A stretch of DNA of 64,000 nt, taken from contig JANXZO010000048.1 of the NCBI GenBank assembly GCA_025355465.1, positions 22,869 to 86,868 on the forward strand. Direction: 5' to 3'. The notes beneath the pieces are model-generated. The model searched no databases, was not told the origin of the DNA, and saw only the letters and a program-made list of their open reading frames with translations. Both the position numbers and the translations under genes were made by a program. This document shows, piece by piece, positions 36,329-46,732 of this stretch (position 1 is the stretch's first letter; each line of letters starts with the position of its first letter). Source of the stretch: Bacteroidales bacterium. GTDB taxonomy: Bacteria; Bacteroidota; Bacteroidia; Bacteroidales; FEN-979.

Positions 36329-38552
36329 TCATGACAGCGCCACAGGCCACGTAACCGGCGAATCGATCTATATAAACGATATGCCGGTGAACGGACAACT
36401 GCTTACAGGAAGGGTTGTGACGAGTTGCCATGCCCATGCCCGAATCATCCGGATCGACATCTCCGAAGCCCTGAAAACAGCGGGTGTTCATACGATCCTT
36501 ACGGCCCGAGATATCCCCGGTGAAAACCAGATGGGACCGGTCATTCACGACGAACTCTGCCTTGCCGAAACAGAAACAACCTTTATCGGGCAGGCGATTG
36601 CCCTGATTGCCGCCGAAAGTGAGGAGGCCGCCATTATAGCCGAAAAGCTGATCAGAATTGAGTATGAGCCGCTGGAGTCCATCCTCAGCATCGAGTCGGC
36701 CATGGCCGCTAACAACATCATTGCACCCGTCAGGAGGATTACACGGGGCGAGGTTGAACCGGCCCTCCGGAAAGCACCTCACAGGCTGAGTGGTGAAATG
36801 AGAACCGGGGCCCAGGAGCATTGGTACCTCGAAACCCAGACAGCACTGGCCATTCCCGGTGAAGGCAGGGAGATGAAGGTTTTTGCCTCGAGCCAGAATC
36901 CTGCCGAAACGCTGGCCATCGTAGCCGAAGTACTCGGCCTGCAGAAAAACGAGGTAGAGGTTGAAGTAAAACGCATCGGTGGCGCTTTCGGGGGCAAAGA
37001 GACCCAGGGAAACCACGTGGCAGCCTGGGCGGCGCTGCTGGCTGATGCCACCCGGCGGCCTGTAAAGATCCACCTCTTCCGCGACGACGATCAGGTGATG
37101 ACGGGGAAGCGTCACCGCTTCTTATCAAAGTACGAGATCGGTTTCGATGACCAGGGAATGATCCTTGCCTATAAGGTGGAACTGAACTCCGATGCAGGTT
37201 CCGCAACTGACCTCTCCCGGGCGATCCTGGAAAGATCTATGCTGCACGCCGAAAATTGCTACTACCTTCCGGTTGTCAGCATCACAGGACAGGCCTGGAA
37301 AACAAACCTTCCCTCCAATACAGCTTTCCGCGGTTTCGGCGGGCCGCAGGGGATGGCTGTCATCGAGAACGCCATCGACCGCATTGCCCGCTTCGTGAAA
37401 AAGGATGCCGCCTCGATCCGCTTCCTGAACTTCTACCGGCATGAGGAGAATAACGTCACCCCCTACGGACAGAAGATCGGAAACAACCGCCTTTTTCTCT
37501 TATATGAACGGTTGATGAACTCATCGGAATACTTAGGGCGGCGGGCCTTGGTTGATGAATTCAATGCCACCAATGAATTTTATAAGAAAGGGCTGGCGTT
37601 GATGCCCGTAAAATTCGGGATATCCTTCACGACAGCCTTTCTCAACCAGGCCGGAGCCCTGGTAAATGTTTACACCGACGGCACTGTTCTGGTCAACCAC
37701 GGCGGTACTGAAATGGGACAGGGACTGCATACCAAGATCAAACAGGTGGCTGCTTCTGAGCTCGGCATCTCACCAGACCGGGTCAGGGTTAATGCGACCA
37801 ACACCTCAAAAGTTCCCAACACATCTCCAACAGCCGCCTCCTCGGGCAGCGACCTCAACGGGATGGCGGTGAAAAATGCCATCGATACCATCAAATCGAG
37901 GCTGGCTGAACTTGCCCGAAAAGAGGACATTCCGGCTGACACCCCCTTTGAAGAATTATGCCGGCTGGCCCATCTGAACCGGGTTAGCCTGAGTGCAACC
38001 GGTTTCTATAAAACACCGGGCATTTACTTCGACCGTGAAACCGGGCAGGGGAACCCGTTTCATTACTTCGCCTATGGAATGGCCGTGTCGGAGGTGATGA
38101 TCGACACGCTTACGGGTAGCCATTCCCTTTTACGAAGCGACATTCTGCAGGATGTGGGAGATTCCATCAATGCAAGTCTTGACCGCGGACAGGTAGAAGG
38201 GGGATTCATTCAGGGCGTTGGTTGGTGCACCACAGAGGAGATCAAATGGGACAGCCGCGGAAACCTCCTCACCCACTCACCCGACACCTATAAAATTCCA
38301 ACCATTAACGATATACCGGCCGATTTCAGGATTGAGCTTTTGCCCAACGTGCCCAACGACGGGACCATCCGCAGAAGCAAAGCGGTTGGCGAGCCGCCCT
38401 TCATGCTGGGAATATCAGTCTGGCTGGCCATAAAAGATGCCATTTCGGCTGCCGGCAATCATCTTTCAGAACCCGCATTAAAAATCCCGGCAACCCACGA
38501 GGATATCCTCCTGGCGGTCAACTCATTACCACTAAAACAACCACTATTGTGA
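36312..38552 (+). CDS. xdhB: Xanthine dehydrogenase molybdopterin-binding subunit
   Basis: GGAFGGKETQ, FRGFGGPQGM, GGTEMGQGLHTK, SKAVGEPPFMLG. Confidence 0.92.
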   Translation: MSKPLSHDSATGHVTGESIYINDMPVNGQLLTGRVVTSCHAHARIIRIDISEALKTAGVHTILTARDIPGENQMGPVIHDELCLAETETTFIGQAIALIAAESEEAAIIAEKLIRIEYEPLESILSIESAMAANNIIAPVRRITRGEVEPALRKAPHRLSGEMRTGAQEHWYLETQTALAIPGEGREMKVFASSQNPAETLAIVAEVLGLQKNEVEVEVKRIGGAFGGKETQGNHVAAWAALLADATRRPVKIHLFRDDDQVMTGKRHRFLSKYEIGFDDQGMILAYKVELNSDAGSATDLSRAILERSMLHAENCYYLPVVSITGQAWKTNLPSNTAFRGFGGPQGMAVIENAIDRIARFVKKDAASIRFLNFYRHEENNVTPYGQKIGNNRLFLLYERLMNSSEYLGRRALVDEFNATNEFYKKGLALMPVKFGISFTTAFLNQAGALVNVYTDGTVLVNHGGTEMGQGLHTKIKQVAASELGISPDRVRVNATNTSKVPNTSPTAASSGSDLNGMAVKNAIDTIKSRLAELARKEDIPADTPFEELCRLAHLNRVSLSATGFYKTPGIYFDRETGQGNPFHYFAYGMAVSEVMIDTLTGSHSLLRSDILQDVGDSINASLDRGQVEGGFIQGVGWCTTEEIKWDSRGNLLTHSPDTYKIPTINDIPADFRIELLPNVPNDGTIRRSKAVGEPPFMLGISVWLAIKDAISAAGNHLSEPALKIPATHEDILLAVNSLPLKQPLL

Positions 38553-39742
38553 AAGATTTGTTATTGAAGATCCACCAGCTGGCGGAAAAGTACACGGATT
38601 ATACTGCCGTTAACCTCTCGGAACTCGTAAAAATAACTTCGCTGAGCACGAAGGAGAAGGCGGTGGCCGAAAAGCTGCAGCATCAGATGCTGGAAGCCGG
38701 CTTCGACGAGGCCCGCATCGACGGGCTCGGCAACGTGATCGGCCGCATCGGGAATGGCAGCAAAACCCTTGTATTCGACGGACACATCGACACGGTGGAT
38801 GTTGGAAATATTGCCAACTGGAGCAGCGAACCCTTTTCGGGTGAGATCAGCAACGGCTTTGTGCATGGCCGGGGCACGGTGGACCAGAAGGGCGGACCCG
38901 CAGCATTTGTCACGGCAGGCAGGATTCTCAAGGAGCTGGCCTTCGACCGCGATTTGACAATTTACTTTACCGGAACAGTGATCGAAGAGGACTGTGACGG
39001 TCTTTGCTGGAAATACCTCATTGAGGAGGAGAAGATAAAACCCGATTTTGTTGTCATTACCGAACCCACAAACCTTAATATTTACCGGGGTCACCGCGGC
39101 AGGATGGAGATCGAGGTCACTTTCCGCGGACTCTCTTCGCACGGATCTGCTCCGGAGCGCGGGAAAAACGCCATCTACATGGCCTCATTCTTCTGTCTTG
39201 AGGTAGAGGACCTCAACGAACGCCTGAAGCGCGATGACTTTCTGGGAAAAGGGAGCGTAACAGTGACCGAATTTGTATCCGGAAGTCCCTCCCTGTGTGC
39301 TGTAGCCGATTATGCAAAAGTTCACCTCGACCGGCGGCTTACCTGGGGTGAAACCAAAGAATCGGCCGTGAACGAGATCCGCGGAATCCTGCACGGGATG
39401 GATGCTGAGGTGGTTGTGCTGCATTACGAAGAGACCGCCTGGACAGGAATCCGGTATGGCATGGAGAAGTACTATCCCACCTGGAAAATTGAGGAGCATG
39501 AGCCCCTTCTGGTAAAAGCCCAGGCTGCATTCACAGCGCTTTTTGGGAAAACGCCCGTCACCGACAAGTGGACCTTCTCAACCAACGGGGTTACCATAAA
39601 TGGCTTCTATAAAATTCCCTGCATTGGATTTGGCCCGGGGAATGAAGTACTTGCTCACGCCCCCGACGAAAAGGTACCGGTAGGCGACCTGGTGGCCGCA
39701 TCCGCATTTTACGCAGCATTGGCATATTATATTTCCGAATAA
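38549..39742 (+). CDS. ygeY: YgeY family M20 metallohydrolase (selenium-metabolism linked)
   Basis: M20 motifs FDGHIDTVDVG, GRGTVDQKGG, EEDCDG; order with ygeW/hydA/ssnA/ygfK. Confidence 0.88.
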   Translation: MKDLLLKIHQLAEKYTDYTAVNLSELVKITSLSTKEKAVAEKLQHQMLEAGFDEARIDGLGNVIGRIGNGSKTLVFDGHIDTVDVGNIANWSSEPFSGEISNGFVHGRGTVDQKGGPAAFVTAGRILKELAFDRDLTIYFTGTVIEEDCDGLCWKYLIEEEKIKPDFVVITEPTNLNIYRGHRGRMEIEVTFRGLSSHGSAPERGKNAIYMASFFCLEVEDLNERLKRDDFLGKGSVTVTEFVSGSPSLCAVADYAKVHLDRRLTWGETKESAVNEIRGILHGMDAEVVVLHYEETAWTGIRYGMEKYYPTWKIEEHEPLLVKAQAAFTALFGKTPVTDKWTFSTNGVTINGFYKIPCIGFGPGNEVLAHAPDEKVPVGDLVAASAFYAALAYYISE

Positions 39743-39759
39743 ATCCGAAAAAAAATCCC

Positions 39760-40950
39760 ATGAACGCAACATTCAACAACCTGCTCTCTCTGCTCGACAA
39801 CACCGAATCCGGACTTTACGGAAAAGATTTTCTACTCACCTGGGAAAAGACCCACAACGAGATTGAAACCATTTTGGCTGTTGCGGAGGCCCTGAAAAAC
39901 CTGCGCGACCGCAACATCTCCGCCCGCTGCTTCGACTCCGGACTGGCCATTTCGCAGTTCCGCGACAATTCAACACGAACCCGTTTCTCCTTTGCCTCGG
40001 CGGCCAACCTTCTCGGGCTGGCTGTTCAGGATCTCGATGAGGGAAAATCGCAGATCGCCCATGGCGAAACCGTGCGTGAAACCTCTGCCATGATCTCCTT
40101 CCTGAGTGATGTGATCGGCATCCGCGACGACATGTTCCTCGGGGCCGGGAATGCATACATGCGCGAGGTGGGAGCCGCACTCGATGAGGCCTGTGCCGAC
40201 GGGGTCCTGCCACAGCGCCCGGGCATTGTCAATCTGCAGTGCGATATTGACCATCCAACACAGTCGATGGCCGACCTGCTCCACCTGAAAACCCTCTTTG
40301 GCTCACTCGAAAACCTGAAGGGAAAAAAGATTGCCATGACCTGGGCCTATTCTCCCAGCTACGGCAAACCCCTCTCCGTTCCCCAGGGCATCATCGGCCT
40401 GATGACACGCCTCGGCATGAAGGTTGATCTAGCCTACCCCGAGGGTTACGGGCTCATCCCCGAAGTGGTTGAACTGGCCGGCATCCAGACTAAAGGGAGT
40501 GGCGGTGCGTTCCGGGTTGTCAATTCCATGGAGGAGGCATTTAAGGATGCCGACATCGTCTATCCCAAAAGCTGGGCCCCTTACCATGTCATGCAGCGCC
40601 GTACTGAACTTCTGCGAAGCAATGACCACGGAGGGCTGAAGGATCTCGAAAAGGAGGGCCTTGCCAACAATGCAAAATTTAAAAACTGGGAGTGCACCGA
40701 GGAGAAGATGAAACTGACAAAGGATGGAAAAGCACTCTACATGCATTGCCTCCCGGCCGACATCTCAGGTGTTTCGTGCGATGAGGGTGAAGTGGCTGCC
40801 ACCGTTTTCGAACGTTACCGGATACCGCTTTATAAACAGGCAGGATTCAAGCCCTATATCATCGCTGCCATGATCCTCACCAACCGGTTTGAAAATCCTG
40901 CCAAGGAGCTGAGAAACCTGGAACACCGAGGGAAAGAACGGGTTATCTGA
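39760..40950 (+). CDS. ygeW: YgeW family knotted carbamoyltransferase
   Basis: QFRDNSTRTRFSFASA, DIDHPTQSMADLLHL, MHCLPADISG. Confidence 0.92.
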   Translation: MNATFNNLLSLLDNTESGLYGKDFLLTWEKTHNEIETILAVAEALKNLRDRNISARCFDSGLAISQFRDNSTRTRFSFASAANLLGLAVQDLDEGKSQIAHGETVRETSAMISFLSDVIGIRDDMFLGAGNAYMREVGAALDEACADGVLPQRPGIVNLQCDIDHPTQSMADLLHLKTLFGSLENLKGKKIAMTWAYSPSYGKPLSVPQGIIGLMTRLGMKVDLAYPEGYGLIPEVVELAGIQTKGSGGAFRVVNSMEEAFKDADIVYPKSWAPYHVMQRRTELLRSNDHGGLKDLEKEGLANNAKFKNWECTEEKMKLTKDGKALYMHCLPADISGVSCDEGEVAATVFERYRIPLYKQAGFKPYIIAAMILTNRFENPAKELRNLEHRGKERVI

Positions 40951-42253
40951 TTACTAAATCCGCCTTTCCTATAATTTTTACACCTTGGTAAATTTCAGAA
41001 TCACACTGTTGTTTGTGATTCTTCACCGAAATTGTCGATTCATATTCCGGATCCCATATCACGATATCTGCATCGTAGCCGGGTTCAAGCTTCCCTTTAC
41101 AGGTGCCCATGCCGAAGATCTCAGCCGGTTTTGTTGAGACAAGGCGTACAAACTGATTGACCGAAATCCTTTTCTCCAGCACACCATAAGTATAAAGCAG
41201 TGGCAACCTGTGTTCGATGCCCCCCACTCCGCTGGGGATTTTCGTAAAATCATCGCTCCCTTGGTCCTTTTGTCCGAAAAGATTAAACGGACAATGATCT
41301 GTGGCCACCACGTCAAAGGTCCCGTCGCAAAGCCCCTCCCACAATCGCTGCTGATCATACAGGGTGCGCAGCGGAGGCGACATGATATAAGGCAACACCG
41401 ATTCATTGCTGAGGTTCAGGCCGTACCTTGACTCATCGAGTAGCAGGTAATGAGGACATGTCTCCGCAAATATTTTTATCCCTGATCTTTTTGCAGCGAC
41501 AATGGCATTTACACCGCCCCTTGTGGATATGTGAACAACATAGGTGGCACATCCTGTCTGCGCGGCCAGCCCGATGACCTTTTCTATGGCGACCACTTCT
41601 GTTTCCGCCGGACGGGAAATGGCGTGATAGGCCGGTTTTGTCTTCCCCTCTTTAAGGAGTCTTTGCTGCAAACTGTTTATCATCTCTCCCTCCTCGCAGT
41701 GGACCATCACCACAACGCCGGATCTGGCAGCCACCTCCATCAGCTCTTTCAGGGCCGGGTAGTCTATCCCGATCGAATCCCGGTATGCCAGATAGGCCTT
41801 CACAGAGCGGATCCCAAAGGTGCTGATGCATTGCTGAAGCTCCGTCCGAACCCCGGGGCTCCACTCACTGATTCCCAGGTGAAGCCGGCAGTTAACCACA
41901 CTTGCTGCCGATTCCGCAAGACGCAGCAGGTAAGCCTCAGCAAGTGGCTGACCGCGGCGGGGCGTGACAAAATCGATGATGGTGGTGGTACCCCCGGCCA
42001 GTGCGGCCCTGCTGCCGGAGAGAAAATCGTCGCACGAATTACCTGCAGGAACAGGCAATGCAAGGTGTACATGGGGATCAACGGCCCCTGGAAAAACAAG
42101 CTTACCCGAAGCATCAATGACCTCGTAACCGGGAAACAGTTGCGGATCAAAGTTGCCGATTGACCTGATCTTTCCATCAACAAGCTCAAGATCGGCGACT
42201 GTGGTTGAATCCGGTCCGACAAGCGTGCCGTTGATAATGAGTGTCGCGTTCAT
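40943..42253 (-). CDS. hydA: Dihydropyrimidinase/hydantoinase (D-phenylhydantoinase-like)
   Basis: GAVDPHVHLALPV, VMVHCEEGEMI, FAETCPHYLLLDES, ATDHCPFN. Confidence 0.88.
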   Translation of the reverse strand: MNATLIINGTLVGPDSTTVADLELVDGKIRSIGNFDPQLFPGYEVIDASGKLVFPGAVDPHVHLALPVPAGNSCDDFLSGSRAALAGGTTTIIDFVTPRRGQPLAEAYLLRLAESAASVVNCRLHLGISEWSPGVRTELQQCISTFGIRSVKAYLAYRDSIGIDYPALKELMEVAARSGVVVMVHCEEGEMINSLQQRLLKEGKTKPAYHAISRPAETEVVAIEKVIGLAAQTGCATYVVHISTRGGVNAIVAAKRSGIKIFAETCPHYLLLDESRYGLNLSNESVLPYIMSPPLRTLYDQQRLWEGLCDGTFDVVATDHCPFNLFGQKDQGSDDFTKIPSGVGGIEHRLPLLYTYGVLEKRISVNQFVRLVSTKPAEIFGMGTCKGKLEPGYDADIVIWDPEYESTISVKNHKQQCDSEIYQGVKIIGKADLVIR

Positions 42254-42261
42254 AAGGGTAA

Positions 42262-43560
42262 TTAATGCATCCGTGCCCAGAGTATCCTGGCCTGCCGTCT
42301 GGCCTCCGAAAGAATCTCATCCTCGTCGACGGTGAGGATTTGTCCGTTTTCAACAATCAGTCTCCCCCCGGAAATCACATGGCTGATATGACGTGAATCA
42401 AGCCCGAAAAGAAAGTGCCCGTAAAAATTTGCCTCACCAAACGGGGTGGGTGTATCGTAATCCAGCACCACGAGGTTGTTCTCACCGTCGCCCGAAAATT
42501 CATTGCCCGCAAGGTAATGGTGCACATTGCGGAATCGCTGATGGGCTCCAGGGTAGTCGATGGCATCGCTGCTGTGTCCCGCAAAAAACGCCGCCTTCGC
42601 ACTTCTCAGCAGATCGCTGTGCATGCCATCGGTACCAAGCATGACGTTCTTTCCAAACCCTTTTGAATTGAAAATTCCTACAGAATTATTGAGGTTGCTC
42701 TCCATGTTCTCAACCACCCATGCCGGTGATGCACCAACAAGACTTCTCTCCTGGTCATCGAGGTGCAGACAGTGTGCAAGAATGCTCTTCGGAAATTGCA
42801 AAACGCCTGCCTTGTCGAGCCTTTCGGCAACCCTCATGCCATGAGCCTGAAGGCATAGCTCCTGGTCGCACAGGTCTTCGGCCACATGCATATGAATTCC
42901 CGAATTTGCACTGGCTGCGATCTCCACGGCGCGCTTCAGGGTATCGTCGCCAACAGTAAAAGAGGCATGCAGACCCACCAGTCCCTGGTAGTTCAAAAGA
43001 TAGGCAGCTGTTTCATCAAGCCCCTGTCGGGCGATATCGGCACCGTCGCGGTCGGAAATCTCATAACATAACAGGTGGCTAATCCCCACTGAAGCAAATG
43101 CTTTTGCAATGATCTCAAGACTGCCCGCAACCGCAAATGGCGAAGCATGGTGGTCGATTACGAAGGTGACCCCGCTTTTGGCGCATGCCATGGCGGTAAC
43201 CAGGGCACTGTACCGAATGATCTCATAATTGAGTGCCTTGTCGAGCGGCCACCAGACATACTGCAGAATTTCAGCAAAGTTCGCCGGACTCTTTTTCGGG
43301 GCATGCATCCCCCTTGCCAGCGCCGAGTAGGCATGATGATGTCCGTTGGCAAAGGATTTGGTGATGAACTTCCCGGTACAGTCGATTTCCTTCATTATTT
43401 CCGGGGAGGGATTTTCACCGCTCACGTGGGAAGAGGAGCTGGCCGTAAGTGGCTCGATAAATTTAATAACACCATTTACACCCTCCTCCACAAGAAGGTC
43501 GGTTTGCCTGAATTCAAGGGTTTGCCAGTCGATAAAAGTGCCGTTTTTCAGAAGGAGCAT
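42262..43560 (-). CDS. ssnA: Putative aminohydrolase SsnA
   Basis: KSFANGHHHAYSALARGM, AHCLHLDDQE, MLGTDGMHSD; start set at ATG 43560. Confidence 0.9.
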   Translation of the reverse strand: MLLLKNGTFIDWQTLEFRQTDLLVEEGVNGVIKFIEPLTASSSSHVSGENPSPEIMKEIDCTGKFITKSFANGHHHAYSALARGMHAPKKSPANFAEILQYVWWPLDKALNYEIIRYSALVTAMACAKSGVTFVIDHHASPFAVAGSLEIIAKAFASVGISHLLCYEISDRDGADIARQGLDETAAYLLNYQGLVGLHASFTVGDDTLKRAVEIAASANSGIHMHVAEDLCDQELCLQAHGMRVAERLDKAGVLQFPKSILAHCLHLDDQERSLVGASPAWVVENMESNLNNSVGIFNSKGFGKNVMLGTDGMHSDLLRSAKAAFFAGHSSDAIDYPGAHQRFRNVHHYLAGNEFSGDGENNLVVLDYDTPTPFGEANFYGHFLFGLDSRHISHVISGGRLIVENGQILTVDEDEILSEARRQARILWARMH

Positions 43561-43589
43561 AGTAAACAGATTCAGATACCAGACAAATA

Positions 43590-44080
43590 TAAGGCTAATT
43601 CTTCCACCTGGATGCGGGAATTCAGACAAACCACAGGATACTACGCTATGGACAGTGGCCCGGTTTGCTGAAGAGGTTGCCCAGGTGAGATCGGCACTTG
43701 ATTTGAAAAGGGTAATTATTCTCGGACAATCGTGGGGTGGCGCGCTGGCGCTGGGTGACTATTCGGCACGGGCTTTTGGGAAACTGTCGACAACATTTTA
43801 CGGTTATATGTGGGGCCCCAGTGAGTTTACCGTCACAGGCACGCTGAAAAATTACGACCGCAGCAACCAGCTTGCCGGGATCACCGTGCCAACTTTGTTT
43901 ACCTGTGGTGAATTTGATGAGGCAACACCGGCTGCAAACAACTATTACAAGAGCTTGATTCCAGGCTCAGAAATCCATGTTTTTTCCGGGGCTTCCCACG
44001 CACATCATCTTGAAAAAAGTGCAGAATTTTTATCCGTGGTGCGTGATTTCATGCACCGTTGTGAAGCCGGGAAAAAGTGA
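43590..44080 (+). pseudogene. Proline iminopeptidase-like alpha/beta hydrolase remnant (N-terminus and cap domain missing)
   Basis: PPGCGNSDKP, ILGQSWGGALAL, then directly YMWGPSEFTVTGTLKNYDRSNQLAGITVPTLFTCGEFDEATP; expected cap segment absent. Confidence 0.65.
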
Positions 44081-44091
44081 CCCGCATCTTC

Positions 44092-46719
44092 TCAATCACC
44101 CCGATGGTTATTGGGTTTCATGGGAAGCCTGGTCCGTCTGACACCATCAAAAGTATATAAGGCATTGGCCACGGCAGCCGCGGTGGGAACCAGTCCGATC
44201 TCTCCGATTCCCTTAGCTCCGTATGGACCCACAGGATCGGCCTCTTCAATTCCGATCACCACAATCTCCGGAGTTTGTGCGGCTTTTAACACACCACAGT
44301 CGCGGAGGTTGGTACTGATCAAACGACCCTCCTGCATTGGCAGATCCTCAGTAAGCGCATATCCCAACCCCATATGAACCGCCCCTTCAATCTGTCCCTC
44401 AAACAGGATCGGGTTCATAATTTTCCCGGCATCGTGCGCAGCATACACTTTATCGATTTCACCCCGATCGTTCAGAACCACCAGTTGGGCAGCATATCCG
44501 TAGGAGTAGTGGGTGATGATCTTTTCAACTTCGGCCCCGGGTTTGGTGGTCCAGTCACAATAATATTTTCCCGTATAGGTGTTGCCTCCCAGGTGATAAA
44601 GGGCAACCTGCAAAGCCTTTCCGTTCAGGTCCAGGCATCCGGGGGTGTTCTGATCGAGGTCCTCGCGGATGGCCTTTGATGCATCAATGATGGCATTTCC
44701 CAGCAGGGCTGTGGCACGCGAAGAGGTGGTCATGCCGGTCGGGAGTTCCGCATTGGTATCTACAACAACATCGATCAGCGAGGCATCGATCCCCGTCTCC
44801 TGGTGCAGGGTCTGAATCGCCATGTTCTGAACCCCCTGCCCCATTTCGGTCCAGCCATGCTCAATCAGCACCCGCCCGTTCTTTAGAATATTGATCTTTA
44901 CATCACAGAAGTCGGTCATGCCGTTTCCGACACCCGAATTTTTTATCCCGGTGGCGATGCCTGCATATTGTGCCGCATAAAAATGATCCTTCAGGGCGAG
45001 CAGACAGGCTTTGATTCCAACCCCGTGGCCCAGGATCTGCCCCGTGGCAGTCATCTTCCCCTCGTCGAGCGCATTGTCGAAACGGAACTTCCAGCGGTCG
45101 AAATGGCCCTTTTCACAGAGTTCATCAACGCAGCTCTCAAGGGCAAATGCCGCCTGGTTGGCCCCGAAGCCACGCATGGCGCCAGACGGAATGTTGTTTG
45201 TGTATACAGCAAGCGACTCAATGTCGGCATGGGGAACATGGTAACCGCCGCTGGCATGACCGGCCACGCGCTCCATCACCTTGGCTCCCACAGAAGCATA
45301 AGCCCCCGTGTCGCCGATGGCACGCAACTTAAGTCCTGTAAGCATTCCCGCAGCATCGCAGGCCAGCGAAATATCCATTATTACCGGATGGCGCTTCGGG
45401 TGCATGATGATACTCTCTTCACGGGATAAATGCACCTTTACAGGGCGCTTCATGAGCCAGGCAAAAAGCGAGGTATGCCCCTGGACAGTCATGTCCTCAC
45501 GGCCGCCAAACCCGCCCCCGCAGGGAACAAGGGTAACCCTCACCTGATCCTCATTCAGCCCAAGCAGCGAAGCCACCTGCCGCTGGTCAACATAGATCCC
45601 CTGCCCCTGCGAATAGAGATGGATCCCCTCCCCCTCCGGGAGCGCTACAGCTGCCTCGGTTTCAAGAAAGGCATGCTCGATTCGTTGGGTCTCGTATCGT
45701 CCGGAAACGACGAATGCCGACGTGTTAAAAACAGTGTCTATATAATCCCCGCGACGGACCACGCACTTTTCAAGGAGGTTGTCGCGGCCGGGGTGAACCT
45801 CCGCAGCACCTCGCTCCAGTGCCTTTTCAGGATCCGAAACAGGAGGCATAACTTCATATTCCACCCTGATCATGCAGGTTGCCTTACGTGCGGTATCTTC
45901 ATCCCGGGCCACCACGCCGGCCAGCACGTCACCGATATAGCGGGTTACCTCACCCTCCGCGATCATCAATGGCCAGTCGCTGACGATTAACCCCGTAAAC
46001 CGTTCACCGGGAATATCCCTGGCAGTAAAGACCTGCTCAACGCCATCAATTTTCAAAGCTTCTGAAGTATGAATCGCAATCACCCTGGCCCGCGGATGAT
46101 CACTGAACCGGAGAGCACCGTACAGCATCCCTTCAAACTGCAGATCGTTCACAAAATGGCGCTTTCCGATAGCCGTCTCAAACGCCTGGTACTTACTCAA
46201 TGAATCGCCTACCCCTGCTTTATCCGAATGAATAACTTTATCTCCATGTCCCGCATCCTGCATCCTGCATCTTTTGGCCGCCTCCTCAATGGCATCCACG
46301 ATTTTAACATAACCAGTGCACCGGCAAAGATTGAGGTTGATGGCCTTCCTGATCTGATCGCGGGTGGGATCCGGGTTTTCGGTAAAGAGAATCCTGGTTC
46401 GCATAATGAGCCCCGGCGTGCAGAAACCGCACTGAACTGCCCCCTTCTCAACATAAGCCCTGGCTATCACATCACGAACCTCCCCGGGGATTCCCTCCAG
46501 GGTAATGACCTCCGCCTGATCCAGGAATTTCATCTTCTGTGTACACGCGAGCTTTGCCTTGCCGTTGATCTCCACCATGCAGGCTCCGCAGGCACCCTGC
46601 CCCGAACAGCCATCTTTTACCGAGGTGATTCCCTCCCCTTCACGCAGAAAATCCAGCAGTGTCCGGTTTTCATCTCCGGTATATTTGATCGCCCGATGGT
46701 TAAGGTTAAATCTGATCAT
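44092..46719 (-). CDS. xdhD: Xanthine dehydrogenase family fusion ([2Fe-2S] + molybdopterin domains), selenium-dependent type (XdhD-like)
   Basis: GCSGQGACGACMVE, QCGFCTPGLIM, LCRCTGYVKI, CGGGFGGREDM, MRGFGANQA, GWTEMGQGVQN; no FAD domain. Confidence 0.85.
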   Translation of the reverse strand: MIRFNLNHRAIKYTGDENRTLLDFLREGEGITSVKDGCSGQGACGACMVEINGKAKLACTQKMKFLDQAEVITLEGIPGEVRDVIARAYVEKGAVQCGFCTPGLIMRTRILFTENPDPTRDQIRKAINLNLCRCTGYVKIVDAIEEAAKRCRMQDAGHGDKVIHSDKAGVGDSLSKYQAFETAIGKRHFVNDLQFEGMLYGALRFSDHPRARVIAIHTSEALKIDGVEQVFTARDIPGERFTGLIVSDWPLMIAEGEVTRYIGDVLAGVVARDEDTARKATCMIRVEYEVMPPVSDPEKALERGAAEVHPGRDNLLEKCVVRRGDYIDTVFNTSAFVVSGRYETQRIEHAFLETEAAVALPEGEGIHLYSQGQGIYVDQRQVASLLGLNEDQVRVTLVPCGGGFGGREDMTVQGHTSLFAWLMKRPVKVHLSREESIIMHPKRHPVIMDISLACDAAGMLTGLKLRAIGDTGAYASVGAKVMERVAGHASGGYHVPHADIESLAVYTNNIPSGAMRGFGANQAAFALESCVDELCEKGHFDRWKFRFDNALDEGKMTATGQILGHGVGIKACLLALKDHFYAAQYAGIATGIKNSGVGNGMTDFCDVKINILKNGRVLIEHGWTEMGQGVQNMAIQTLHQETGIDASLIDVVVDTNAELPTGMTTSSRATALLGNAIIDASKAIREDLDQNTPGCLDLNGKALQVALYHLGGNTYTGKYYCDWTTKPGAEVEKIITHYSYGYAAQLVVLNDRGEIDKVYAAHDAGKIMNPILFEGQIEGAVHMGLGYALTEDLPMQEGRLISTNLRDCGVLKAAQTPEIVVIGIEEADPVGPYGAKGIGEIGLVPTAAAVANALYTFDGVRRTRLPMKPNNHRGD

Positions 46720-46732
46720 GAATGAATATTTC

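Noticed and set aside
36255-37115. 286-aa minus-strand ORF antisense to xdhB
   Set aside because: Shadow ORF opposite a gene with full xanthine dehydrogenase motifs.
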